In this document: one piece after another, positions 37,621-50,129 of the stretch
Numbering within the stretch: the first letter of the stretch is position 1
How the letters are laid out: every line of letters starts with the position of its first letter
DNA from: Agelaius tricolor
Taxonomy: Eukaryota; Chordata; Aves; Passeriformes; Icteridae
Assembly (NCBI GenBank): GCA_023055355.1
Contig: JALJCS010000001.1
Span: forward strand, 52,457,381-52,521,380
DNA length: 64,000 nucleotides
Direction of reading: 5' to 3'
Made by a program: the position numbers and the translations under genes
The notes under the pieces: generated by a model
Seen by the model: the letters and a program-made list of their open reading frames with translations, nothing else
The model's database searches: none
What the model was told of the DNA's origin: nothing

Positions 37621-40032
37621 TCATCCTATACCTTTTCTAAGAGGAAATATATTAAAAGTTTGGAAATTTTACTTTTTGTTATGTCTTATCTTATTCTTTT
37701 CCTAGTACGACTGATCTTCCTAGTATTAAATTGAGTTTTAAACAAAAGGTAAATTTAAAAAGGAACCTGTGTGTCACTTCAAAAGTTAAAAGCAATCTTA
37801 AAATAATTTTAATAAGGAGAGTCTTTTAAATTTTCTTCAAGACAACTGCAAGCAATTTAATTTCAATGTGTGCCAAGAGTTTCTGAGATTAACAGAAATT
37901 TGCTTCTAATTGTTCCACTTTTCACCCATTCCCAAGGGAATTTTTAGAGAATTTTTACTTGACAAGAGCACCTAAGAAAATAATATCCCTTAGAATAAGC
38001 CCACATCACTACTCACTCATCTGAAAATCAATTAGTATAGCTTTGCCAAAACTGCAGAGTGACAAACTGGTATTAACCCAATGCTAATATATACTGACCT
38101 TAATTAATACTGTCTCTTATGTATTCCAAGAAAAAGTTATCCCACTTTCTTTTATCAGCATAATCCTCCTATGAAAATGCTTCACCTCCATATAATGTCA
38201 GTATTTTGGAAAAGCTGACCAGTAAGATGACCCGTTCACAATACATTACTTAACTTCAGTTTGCAGAATGTAGAATTGTTGGAACAAAAAAACTTCCCCA
38301 TGCAATTGTTGCTTTAGTTTAGTCTGTTTTTCCCTATTCAGAAACAAAGATTCAAACAAGACTATGAATATTTATCATTTCCTGACCCTATGTGAGTTGG
38401 GGATAAGCCCTTTGCTGCAGCAGAAGGGAGCTCTGGTTTGCAGCCCTGGCTTTTCTAGGCTCAAATTCTGTCATTCCAAAGGAAAGGCATGAGCAGAGAA
38501 ACGGAAACCTCAAATACTTGTGGCTGAAACAGGGTGATTATTCTCTAGGTATAAACATTGTTTATGTGCTAGAGAACTGGGAGAACAGGTCTGATTGTAT
38601 GCATATGAGATAAAAAGCATACATGGCATATTTTTCCAAATCTAAATCTTGCTATATCTTTAATCAAGTTTTAATAATGAAGTGATTTAAAATATTGCCA
38701 GATGAAAAATCCATTTACCTTGAAAATTACCAGTTAATTAAAAACTTGCTAAGATTTTAGTAATTTGATCTCATGCTACTTAACATCACAGCCTTCAGAT
38801 TGTGCAGGCACATTAAACAACAAGACATCTGGAGATGTGAACACAAAAATGCTTTACACTGGTGTCAGGATTTGCCTCAATTAGCTTTTGTCTAAAACAG
38901 GTCTCTCTGCTCATGTGCATTTGCTTTTTCTCCCAAGATCTGACTGAATGAGTCAAATCATTACTCATTGAATCTGTCAGACTGGCTCAGCACAGACACC
39001 CACCAAAACCATTCTCAGGGTACAGATGCATAAGGACAACTTTCCATGTGAACAGAGCACAACTGAAATAACAGACACATCATGTGGAAAGACCCTTAGC
39101 TAGTAATTTCAAAAAGAGAAATTAGGACTCAGAGGAATAGTAGACAGGTTTCAGGAACTCAGCCTCTCTTTAGTAATCAGATCAAATTGCATTTGGAAGC
39201 AGACCCACTCTTAACTATGTGCAGCATGTAGTTGAAGGCAGGGTTCCTCTGTCAAAGCTGATTAAAACAATGATTTTCAAACAAAATAACATATAATGAG
39301 CAATTTCATATGAAAATGAAAGCAAGAACTGTGTCAGTAATATTTCCCACAATCATGATTCAGAGGATAATGTTCATGAGAAAGTTGTATGCATAAGGAC
39401 AAACATTCTCCATGGCTTAAAATGGAACCAAATTGGGACTAGATAATTTCTTTTAAAAGAGATCTGAGCTAGAGGTAAAACATATTTTAGCATTCTAGAC
39501 TAATACAGCGTCTGCACTGGGATACTGCGTTGTGCTTCTGTTCCTTGACAATAGAAAATATTAGAGGGAACTCAAAAGAGAAATATCTCTGCCTTTATTG
39601 GGAAACATCAAAAGGAAAACTAAAAGCAGAATACCAGGTGATGTAAGCTGGCATGTGCAGCCAGCATATGGGAATATTTCAACCACCCTGAATGACATAA
39701 ATATCTAAAGTGAGTACTAGCAAGGTAATTTTTACGCATTTAAAATCAGAAATGTTAAACGATTTGGACACATTTGTAGATAGTTTTCTAAGCAAAATTT
39801 CTGATCAAATAATAATCATCTTGGTAAAAATATTATTTTCCTCTTACTGCAAGTAAGGGAAGTGAAGCTTCATTTTTATATTTGACGTGTTACTGTTGGT
39901 TATTTAATAATTGTCTGAAGAAAAAGCCTAACAGAGATCTGTTTCCTTTACAATCCCTTTTCTTTCTCTGATTCTCCTGCCTTTTACAACTATATGTATA
40001 TATGCATACATATGTTTGTGTATATACATACA

Positions 40033-40035
<3 letters not shown>
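37621..40035. other. Anonymous AT-rich sequence
   Basis: No gene or repeat family recognised. The last 45 bases are TATG/CATA-rich and lead into the TA array. Confidence 0.5.

Positions 40036-40068
<33 letters not shown>
40036..40068. repeat. (TA)n microsatellite in a TATG-rich surround
   Basis: 33 bases of perfect TA repeat, flanked from about 39991 to 40115 by TATATG and CATACA motifs. Tyr/Ile-rich frames crossing it on both strands are artefacts. TA runs of this length are self-complementary and unstable. Confidence 0.95.
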
Positions 40069-40074
<6 letters not shown>

Positions 40075-41861
40075 GTATATACATACATGCATAAATATAT
40101 GTAAAAATATACATAGAGCAACATCAGCTTCATTCCAGAACAGTGTTCAGACCAGTGTGTCTCAGGCTGGGGTCCCCTGCATCACTTGGAACATCCATTC
40201 CAGAACATTTTTCCAGATGAAGACACAAAAGGATGCGCAAAATAGGTGCTCAAATATCAGGATAACTTTACCAGTTCTCAGACCCTATTCCCCAGCCTAA
40301 AATTGTCTCCCATAGCCAAGCACTTACACTGAGGAGAGTTATCCATACATTCCACATAAGTATCAAGGGCTCTGGTGATAGAACTGTCATATTTCTATTG
40401 TATCTAGGAAGTAGTAACAACTAACTGTACAGAGTCAGCTCGTTCAGATCGTAGTGGAGCTGAAAATGAAATGGTGGCAGTGAGTCAGTGCTGTTTGTGA
40501 GGAGGGGCTTTCAGGCATATCAAACAGAAAACCCTCAGAGATGTGGGATATTTTAATCCTGAAAACTAGGAAGAACTACTATTTGGGTGTTCTCTGAAAT
40601 ACTGTGGTGACTTAACTAGAGATATTGGAAACCATAATTTTGAAGTTTATTATCTATTGTGGGAGCTAGAAATAACTTAGGCATTGCCTTAAGCATGTCA
40701 TTTAGTACCTAGCTTTTTTGATCAAGTTTCCCTATTGCACAAATGAATAATAGACATTTCCTAATGCACTTCAGCTTTGTGTCAATAAAATGTTAGAGGT
40801 GATGATACAAACATATTATGTGACAGCTGGAGGTAAACTGAGATTAATACTGCAAGGATTCTAAAATAGCTTTGTTACACAATTAAAAGAAGATGTCAGA
40901 AAGTAATATTGAATTAAACACTTAAAAGAAAAGGTAAGACTCTCAATACATGGTATTGAGATGGATCCATAGTATTGCATAGTACAATAAATCAGTATTC
41001 TTGGGCAGTTTCATAGTCTGAGCAGTGACAGACAGGAATGGTTTGAACATATCTCCCAAAACAGAAGAAAACTATGATGGTCTGTAAAGAACCACAAAAA
41101 AAAACTGTGATAATGCAGAGATTCATCCACAGCAGATTTTCCAAGAGATACCTTCTCCATCAAAAATGTTACAGGTTCCTTTATTATCAGAAGATCCCTG
41201 GGGTTAGTGTGAATATAGCCTCTTCACTTTCCTGTAAGCCCAAACATCAAAGGAAAACAGCACACAAAAGGAAAGAATAGAGTATGAGAAAAGCAGTGGA
41301 GGTAGATGTTTAAAATAGCCAAGTTAAAAACAAAAGAGTGTTGAATCTGATGTGTTATTGTTTTTTACTTAGTTGCATTTCCTTTGTAGCTGGAAGGCAG
41401 CGAAATCTTGTAAAGAATGATATTTTCTGAATTTCAAAGCCATGTGTTGGTACTTTTTGTGTCTGTTTCAAGGAATGGCTAAAATAAAATCAGTATGTTT
41501 AAATTTAATTAATTGTTTCTTGTCCTTTTCTCAAAGAAGTAATTCCAACTGTTGCAAAGGCGATAGAGAGTCTTAGTTGACTTTCTCTAGGAAAAGTTTT
41601 TGCAACTTGAGCTAACATTACAAAAGATATTATTATTCCTCCTAAGAAAGTGAAAAAGAACTTTTCAATTTGGTTTGGTTTTACCTGATTTTTATAGAAA
41701 TCCAAACTGTCCTACCTTGCTAAGCTGTGTACAGCAAGCCTGGGAAGTTAGTACCATTACTGGAGCTCAGTTTGGTTTCCCAGGCAATATAGGTAGTATT
41801 TGAGATGAAGCTATATATTGCCAGTGCTCTCCTTCTTAGAGGCATGAATTTGTAGATAGTT
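40069..41861. other. Anonymous sequence
   Basis: No gene recognised. The 94-codon frame at 40016-40300 starts inside the TA array and is not credible. Confidence 0.5.
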
Positions 41862-41893
41862 TTTTCAATGAGATTTTTTAATCTCATTGAAAA
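41862..41893. repeat. Perfect hairpin, 14-bp stem and TTTT loop
   Basis: TTTTCAATGAGATT at 41862-41875 and its exact reverse complement AATCTCATTGAAAA at 41880-41893 are separated by four T. Unlike the other inverted repeats here it includes G and C pairs, so it is less likely to be a composition artefact. The stem is too short for a typical pre-microRNA, and no terminal-repeat transposon surrounds it. Confidence 0.9.
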
Positions 41894-41944
41894 CTGCTAA
41901 AAAAAAGGAAAGCTTCCTGTACCTTAAAAGGTGTGTTTCCTTTG

Positions 41945-41973
41945 AGGCCATATCATCATCAGGCCATATCATC
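41945..41973 (+). repeat. 16-bp tandem duplication
   Basis: AGGCCATATCATC at 41945 is repeated at 41961. Confidence 0.85.
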
Positions 41974-44013
41974 AGGAGGTAGAGAAAACCAAGGTAGCAA
42001 GATACTTCTGTGGGGAGATAATTTCAACTATATCACTGGCTCAAGAGAAGCTTCCTTTAAATAGGTAACAGTCCAGAATTGTCCTCCATGTATGAACCCT
42101 TTATCTAGAAACACCTACTTTTATCTAAATTCAGAGAAACCTTTAGTATGCATCCACTATTATGAAAGAGCAAAGCAAATAAAGAAAATGCCAAATATTC
42201 AATGCCAAGAGAATCCAAATTAGAAATAAATTTGGAGGAAAAAACAAATATAAGAAAGGTGTTTCGCAGATGTCTATAATCTGTCCCAAGTAGTACTTCT
42301 TTTGATGGTGAAAGCAATCTTTTTTTCTTGTCCTTCCCAATGTTAAAATTTGTTGATTATATTTTATACTTATGCAATATCTTTAGAGCAGTTAGGGTAT
42401 TTTTTAACTTGAAAAAAATCAAACAACACAGTAAAGCTTGATAGTAACTAAGAATTCATCTATACAGAAAGTAGGCAATAGGGCAGCTGGAAAGCAAGAG
42501 AGTGAATATGCAGTCAAAATAATATGAGTTGCTTTTTGTTTGGCAATTCACCTCACAGAATTCCAGAGAGGGTAACAAAGTGGAGTGGGTGGGATGCAAG
42601 GATCAAAAAGAACAAGATTTAATAGAAGATTTATCCCATCCATCTTCATCCCAGATCTAGAACAGCTTTTTGTTTATCTAACCTTGTACATTTCAAATTT
42701 GGTTTTGTAAAATGGGAATGATGACACTTAGATCCTGTCTTTTCTCCTCCTTTTCTGTCCAGTTCTTCTCTTCAGAGCACATATTCTTTAGAGCAAAGCT
42801 TCTCTTCTATTGTCACTCACTTACAACACCCAGCATGATAGGTGGCTGGTTTGGGTGCAGTGATTTTAGCATTACTGCTGCAAACAGATGTGGTGACAGA
42901 AATGGTCTTGACCTCCCAGACAGGAAGGTGCAGATTGTCAAGCATTGTCATAGTGGGTGCTGGAAGTGCTCTTGATGCCAGTCTAATTAATGACTGAACT
43001 GGCTGTTTACAGGCACTTGTGGATATTTGTGATGGTGCTGCCTTAATTCTATTGAAATCAGGAAGCCTCACAAATCTTATGAGTTTTAAAGGTTAAAAAT
43101 TATTTACCCAGTGCGTAGGTAGGCCTCAGCAGCGTTCCTGGTCTATAGCCTTCATCTATTGAATTTATTATCATGGTAACATCACACGACCAGCACAAGT
43201 TAGATAAGATGCTTTGAGTCCTTCCTACATGACCAGGCTCTCTATAAAAGGAAATCCAGGTTCCATGCCTCAGGTCTCCTGAAATTCAGAGATGTCCAGA
43301 GATATTTGTACAGCTTGAAATTATGGGTATGTCTCAGAGTCAGTAATTCATCTGCAATGCAAACTTCCCACAGCATGCCTTCTAGTTCCCACAGTGGCCA
43401 ATGACTGTGACTAGGTCCCAGCATGAGGCATGAGGACACTTTCACCATTCCACTCCCCTCACATTCTGTCTAGTCCTCAAACCTCCACCCAAACCTCACA
43501 GCTCTCTACGGCAGCCTGGCACTGGTTGAAGGACCATGTCCAGTTGAATGTCCTGCCACCTACATTGAGGCTGTTCTAAAGTGATATCACACACCCAAAG
43601 GGAGCAGTTGCAGCCCGCTTTTGGCTTGCAAAAGCCTTCTCACAATACCCTGTATCAAAATCTTAATACACAAACTGTCTCATCTCCGAGAGATGCATAA
43701 CAAAATTCACAACCAAGTACTTTTATATGAGGTTTAATCAGTTCTGAAAATGACCAATACAAGCAATCTGTTTGAAAAACATGGTGCATTTGAGAAAGAA
43801 TGCAGGTAGAATTTGGAGATGAAATTTCATGTAAAATGTGTATGTAAATAGAGATAGTAAAATAGGTGCTTGATTATTGGATTTCATTTTGGTAAAAAGT
43901 ATTTGGGACAAATTACTTATTAGTCTTTAAGTGATATGATATAGGCACTATTGTCTTATGAGAGAGTTTTAATTGCCAAAAAATGCATTATTGTTACAGC
44001 TGCATAAAGGATT
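41974..44013. other. Anonymous sequence, partly GC-richer
   Basis: Positions 42700-43650 are somewhat richer in G and C and hold overlapping frames on both strands (42712-42975 plus, 42817-43071 minus), none recognised. No repeat-family signature found. Confidence 0.45.
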
Positions 44014-44028
44014 ATTTGCATGCAAAAT
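44014..44028. promoter_or_regulatory. Overlapping inverted octamer (POU-type) motifs
   Basis: ATTTGCAT at 44014-44021 is a perfect octamer motif as bound by POU-domain factors. It overlaps a near-perfect octamer on the other strand (ATGCAAAA, one mismatch), giving a 15-base near-palindrome. CAGCTG lies 15 bases upstream, at 43998-44003. This is motif evidence only, and octamers occur by chance in AT-rich DNA. Confidence 0.3.
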
Positions 44029-45234
44029 CATAACCAATATTTGCTTGTGTTTCAGTTTTACTCGCAAATAATTTATACGGTGATTCATTTTCACTGTTCC
44101 ACTCCATTAATAGTAAAAAGGAAGATGACTAAAAAAATAATCATATTTCTGCCTGGAAAATAAGTATTCCATAGACACTGTTGACAAAGGCTGCAGAGAA
44201 ATCCACAGTCTCATTTTTTTTCTGTGTAATCACACTTAAAATGCATCTTGAGTTCTCTTGCCTCCAGTGTGATTTGAGTGGAGTGGTGATGGATGATAAT
44301 AAGACAAATTTTGTGAAGTTCAGACTCTGTACCACAAAAGATATCAAGTGCACTTATTATGATGACATCAACAGAGTCTTTTCAGACATACTTAAACAAA
44401 ACAATCTGCAGGGTCTTCCAATTTTCAAACATGATCTACAAGTGATTTAAACAAAATCTATTTCCGGTACCAATATATGTAAAAATGTGTGTATACACAT
44501 AGAGAGTATGAGAATGTAAGCTTCTGATAAATATTGTACACATTTTCAGCTATAATATTTGCAAGAACAATTTTAATTCATAAAAAATTTTGATTACTAA
44601 AAAAAGGAATAAATTGACTAATAGATAGGCTATTGGGGGTTTTTAGCGGACTGTTTTGTTTTCAGGACAGGAAACCTAGCTTTAAGCTGGGATGACATTC
44701 AAGTTCTCACATTGAAAATTACATTTTGAGAAGTCAGCATGAGAGTATATACCAATGGTGTCCTGAAGTCACATAACGAAGCACTAATACCCAGGACACA
44801 ATATGTTTGATGCACCAGAAATGAGTCAGCTGTTGTTGGTCTGTTACATAGGCACTGAAACCACAGCAGAAATACACTGCCATGAATGGAATCAGTCAGA
44901 TTTCTCACAGGTATCATTTCAGGTGCTTTTCAGAACTCAGCAGACATTCTCTTTTATTTGAAACATCTCACAGAGATCACGATGAAGAAAACATGGATCT
45001 TCATGAGCCTTGCAGCTAATGGTCAGAGTCCTTCCCTCACAGGTTCTTTCAGTTTTGTAGAGATTTAGCATGAAGACCTCTACTTTCTTTCCCACTCCTG
45101 TTTCTAGTGGGACTTGGAGCCCCTATATCATGCAGGAATAAAGATTATGGGGCAAATCTGAGGATATTGGGCTTCATTGTTTTCAAAATACAGATGACTG
45201 CAAAGTTCTGACTTCAACATAAATAATAGAATTA

Positions 45235-45235
<1 letters not shown>
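44029..45235. other. Anonymous AT-rich sequence
   Basis: No gene recognised. The 89-codon frame at 44181-44450 has no known motif. Confidence 0.5.

Positions 45236-45304
<69 letters not shown>
45236..45304 (+). repeat. (TAA)23 trinucleotide microsatellite
   Basis: 69 bases of perfect TAA repeat. The poly-Leu frame on the minus strand is a repeat artefact. The length and perfection suggest high polymorphism. Confidence 0.97.
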
Positions 45305-45396
45305 GTAATGGAAATTATAATGAATACCCTCTCTTGATACAGTCCAGTATGTCATACATAGTTCAAATCAAGGCTGATGTGTAAGGTCAAACAGAA

Positions 45397-45530
45397 CCAC
45401 CATGGAGTCATTGATCCAACCTCCTTTTTCAAGCAGGGTCATCAAAGAGCAAATTTCACAGGACTGTATCCAGGCAGTTCCTGAATATCCTCAAGGAAGA
45501 CTCCAAAATCTCTCTGGGCAACATATAATG
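45397..45530 (-). mobile_element. Degenerate CR1 LINE fragment, antisense
   Basis: The plus strand shows a decayed antisense CR1 pattern in the right order: a TCATTGATCCAACCTCC block, GCAGGGTCATC, then TTTCACAGGACTGTATCCAGG, a CCTCAAGGAAGACTCCA block and CTCTCTGGGCAAC. In CR1 these correspond to the 3'-terminal region read backwards, so the element points to the minus strand with its 3' end near 45397. Substitutions and small deletions are many, so it is much older than the copy at 10575-11040. Confidence 0.75.
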
Positions 45531-48500
45531 CACACAGGTTGGCTGCAATGAGAGATCAAGAGATCCAGATGAGCTGATCCAGAATAATGCCTGAGATAAA
45601 ACAAAACTGATGGACTTGTCCTCAATATATCTAAAAATTTCAACTTATGATTCTCCTTTGCAAAAGGTTTGTGCTTGCCTCCAGACTTCCTTCACCAAGG
45701 ATGCCCTTAATCAGCCAGAACTCAGGGCAGTGCCATCAATTTACATAAAAGTAGGGAAAGGATAAGATTTTCACACTAACCATGTAATGAATTTTACCAG
45801 TTGACTTCTCAATGCAAATGATGTCAAGTTTCATAACTTACCTCTCCCAAATACTTCTTAGATGTGCGTGGGTCCAGCAGCCCCAGCTGCAGTGTGCCAG
45901 AAAAAAGGTTTGTGAGATTTAACAGTCCCTTCACTTTTACAGTTGCTAGATGATAAAATGCATAAAAACAATCATCTGGTCTCTGCACTTGTGTTAACAA
46001 AGTTTTGTTAGACACTTTATGATCTAAAAGATAATCCAAGTTGGGAATACAATAACTTGGGAAATATTTTATTTCTAGATGAATGATGTTTGCATTCTCT
46101 TGGAAGTCACAGGCCTGGGATTGCTCGTGTATCCTGATTTCATTCCCGCTAAAGAGCCTGATAAGCGCCTCCTGAGAAAACAGTTACACCAGCACTCACA
46201 CATGTAGACAACATCAATTACTTCTGTGCATCAGAGTCAAGTAACACAGTTAACCTTTAGTTTAAAAGTGGGTGGCAACCTTGTTTCTGCTTTGCTTCTG
46301 ATTTACCTGTGGCTACCAGAGTCTTTCTTAGTTTAGATTTGGAAGTGAAGTCCCCAGTATGCATTGAAAAATATCTGAGATACCAAAAACTATCCAAGAA
46401 AATATATCCAAAATGTATTCAAATATATCCAACTAAGAACAATATCAGCTTATGGCCCAAATGCATTTTAAGGTATTAGAAGCTTTTCCTCCAGCTCTTA
46501 GTGGTGGTGGTATGACTGACTTCAAACCACACACCTGCCAGGAATGTTTAGTCCAGAGGACCCCACTAAACTTACTCAGAAGACAAACTTGTCAAAAAAG
46601 ATTCTGCTTTGGTATAAGGGCACAAACACTGATTGCTTTGATATACTGATCTGCTCCCTCCGTGCCCAATTACTTTCTCATAAATGGATAGTAGAGGAGA
46701 AACTCCTTCAGGAAACCATGGTTACCTATTGCTCACTCTGTAAACCATACTATAAAGCTGGAAGGATTGGTAGAAATGTGTGCTGCCACCACACCTTTGG
46801 TTCATGAGCTGAAAGCTGGTGGCCACATCACATTCTAATGAAGAAAGCATCTCTCCACTTCCTGTAAAGAAGTGAAATTAGAGCATAAAGGCCTTGTAAC
46901 TTTTCTGGCAGAGATATATCATTGACAAGTGTGACTCAGGGGGTTTTAACTTGCCTGGGTACTGACAAGAAGTTAGATGTGGCAGCTGAGAAATTACATT
47001 TAAGGTTTTCATTTACTAGCACTGGGCCTGACATGTAAGTATGTATGACCTTAAAGGAATGATGTGAAAAATGTGATTAAGGACTGTGTTTTATAAATTA
47101 TGTCCGCCACAGTGAGTAATGAAAGATTCGCACTGGGAGCCATAAAAATGATTCTAGTACAGCAGATGTTTAAGTGAAAGAAAGATACAGGAAACCTCAT
47201 CATGGAATAGCCTGTCCACAGGGAAAATTTATTTTCCTCTCTCAATAATCTCTCCTATAGTCTTATGCCTCATACTAAAGGAGTATCATCACTTTATAGG
47301 TCCACATTCTTTACACAAGAGTGCATGCCTAGTTGTGTATAGAACTGTTAGAGTCATTCTTATGCAGACTAAGGAGCTGATCTCAGGAATGTATGTTGAC
47401 AATGGATTTCAAAAATAATTTATGTGCTGTGCAAAAATCAGAAATGGGCCTGGTTCTGAAACATAGATGAAGGCATACTGAGCTCTTTCTTCTATCTCAA
47501 AAGAAGCAGAAAGTGCACAGCTAGAAGTCCTTCTCTCTATTTCAGTCTTCACTTCAAAAATAAAAATAATCACTTTGTCTTGGAAAAGAAACTGATGTGA
47601 TGGCTGCCAGGATACTTTCTCAAGCTACAATTTTTCATCAGGTTGCACTCTGATTCTGACACCCACAGGACATTAAAAAATTATTGATTTATACTGGGAA
47701 AAAGATTTCTGGTTTTGTCACGCTGTATGATTCAGTGGGTAATCCCTAGGATATAAAATATACTTGTATTTTTCTTTGATGCTAATCCTACTGTGTAACA
47801 TAGGTTAGGTTAGTCTGTACCTATGATTTGTGCTCCCCGGTAAAGGTTTAGCTGTTCTAAAATAGTTTTAATACCACTTAATCCACACTTTTAAGAAAAA
47901 TTTATAATATTCAGGGAGATTTTAATGAATTTTTGACTCAGTGAGTGCCAAATATATTTTTGTCTGTGTGTAACTTCAAGAGGGACATGAAAAATCTTCC
48001 TGCGACTATAAACAGTGAAGAAATCACTGCATATTTTTCCAAACATCAAAATAATACATGCAAACCTAATGAAAATCGAATTTGAGAGGCAATACCCCAA
48101 ATCCTTGTGACTGCCTTTAAATTAGAATAAGAAAATTTCCAGAGCTTGATAAGAGGCCTTTTAAACAGTTCAGCTAAAGCAACAAGGATTATTGGTAGTA
48201 AACAAGAAAGAAGGAAAATAGAAATAGAACACACCTGGTATTTGTGTGTATCATTCTCAGAGAAAGTTTTGAAATAAGTATAAATATTTTCCTGGGGTAA
48301 CATCACATAATGTTTGGTTTATGGGATATTGAGATCATGAATTACTGGGAAATGTTGCTTCAAACCTTCCTTTTCCAAAAAGTGGTTTCCATTTCTTTCT
48401 CCATCAACGCTGCACTTCTCCTTTACCCTCCAGTTTTCCTTAAGAAAAATAAAAAAACCCATAAACCAAAACACTTTTGCTGTAATGATTAGGTCAATTG

Positions 48501-48906
48501 ATTTAGCAAGTCACCATCTACAGCCAAAACACTTCCTTTACATTTAAGAAATCCCCTGAAAATCCTTCCAGGCTGCTGCTGAGAGCATGGACATGCTCAG
48601 CATAACACCTTCTCAAGGTTTGGATGGGCCGAGCATGGGCAGGTCCACATGTGCTACTGCCCATAACGCAAATGGATAACTCTGCCATTCCAAAGCACCA
48701 CATGAACAGCTGGAGCCTGACTTGTGAAGCAACCAGATGTCTACTTACTGTCTTATGTTTGCATTTCCAACATCCCCATGTAATTGTCTTGCCTTCAGAA
48801 GAGAGTTTCTTTGGGATTGTGTTGCAAGGCTGTCAGAAACTACTGGATATTTCGATTATTCCCTGCTCAATGTTCCCTGAACCTCTCTGGGTGCTACAAG
48901 TAAATG
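45531..48906. other. Anonymous sequence (about 3.4 kb)
   Basis: No gene or repeat family recognised. A 112-codon frame (48624-48962) in a slightly GC-richer patch has no known motif. Confidence 0.5.
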
Positions 48907-48926
48907 ATTCCCGTGAACACGGGAAT
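48907..48926. repeat. CpG-containing inverted repeat, 9-bp arms
   Basis: ATTCCCGTG and its exact reverse complement CACGGGAAT are separated by AA. The arms hold five G/C positions each, which is unusual for this AT-rich background. Confidence 0.85.
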
Positions 48927-49236
48927 GTTTTCACAACTGACTTTGAAAGTCTGGGAAATTAGTTAGCTTGGCCAAATGCAGAAAATTTAATAGAAAATGC
49001 AATGTCCATTGACATCCTCTAGAAATCAAGTTGCAAGGTCAACTATTTTTCTTCATAGATATCTAATAAACCAACATTCCTGTAGAGTACACTCTCTATA
49101 TTAGGGTATATTAATGACTAGTTTAAGATCAAGCCTTGGAAATAGTCAGATTTAGCAATAATAAAGTTAGGCTTAGTAGTAGAAAAGCAGTAATAAAGTA
49201 TTAATAAAGCATATGGCTATCAGTAATAGCCTATAG

Positions 49237-49505
49237 TTTATGTATCTGTGTGTCTATGCATACATGTATATATGTAAGCATATACACATATGTGTAAGTG
49301 TATACACTCCCATATGGTCCAGGATACTACTAATGGAAAAAGTATTGCTTTTCATGTAAGCACAAGTAAATGTACACTGGAGACACATTTCTGTGTGCCC
49401 AATTACATTACATACATCTGTAAACATTTACATATATATGTGAATGTTTTTGTGGGTGCACACATGCATAGCGTACATGCATCATACATATAGAGGATAT
49501 ATGCA
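49237..49505. repeat. TATG/CATA-rich low-complexity sequence
   Basis: Imperfect mixtures of TGTG, CATACA and TATATG at about 49237-49310 and 49415-49505, around a more ordinary centre. It is probably a decayed TG/TA microsatellite. Confidence 0.65.
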
Positions 49506-50041
49506 ATATAAATTGGTGATATTTTAGGAAATTATTACAAAGTTCATTTCTGGTGACAAAGAACCTAAATTTGATAGTATATGTCAATGAGTTTTGCTTA
49601 TTGTTTTACTTGGAAGTTACTTTCAATTGCCTTTTAATATTCTATTGTGAAATTGTTGACTTTTGATGTCAGTTCATCCAAAATGGAAGGGTCAGAAATG
49701 AGGAGTGAGTCACCTTGCTCCCTATGACAGGTAGCTGTTAGCAAGTTCTACTCCAGCTCAAAAAGAGAATCTTTATTCTGTAATATGATCCTATGGTTTA
49801 TATATTTCTTCTTTGGCTAATATATGTTATCTCACACATCCTGAAAAAGTCTGCTAAATTTTGCAATCCCTCTACCTGTGGGTTCAGTATTTGAATCTTT
49901 CCAGCTGCCTATTCTGCATTTTGGATTACATTGTATGCTTTTTAAATCTTGGAAATGTGCTTTTGACCACAAGTTGGAAAAATATATTAGAGAAAATCCA
50001 ATAACTGAAAACAGTAACAAAAGTTTGCCAGAACATTTCCT

Positions 50042-50129
50042 TTACTTGCAGAAATTCAAGGTTATTCAGGTGTATAAAACATACATTACTTGCAGAAATT
50101 CAAGGTTATTCAGGTGTATAAAACATACT
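50042..50129 (+). repeat. 44-bp tandem duplication, near-perfect
   Basis: The unit starting TTACTTGCAGAAATTCAAGG spans 50042-50085 and is repeated at 50086-50129. Only the final base differs. Because 44 is not a multiple of three, the overlapping open frame reads the two copies in different frames, which argues against coding use. Confidence 0.95.

Noticed and set aside
39890..40300. Tyr/Ile-rich frames on both strands
   Set aside because: They are translations of the TA array and its TATG-rich flanks.
45128..45355. Poly-Leu frame on the minus strand
   Set aside because: It is a translation of the TAA microsatellite.
48624..48962. 112-codon plus-strand frame
   Set aside because: No recognisable motif. 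It crosses the inverted repeat at 48907-48926 and lies in a slightly GC-richer patch where open frames are expected.
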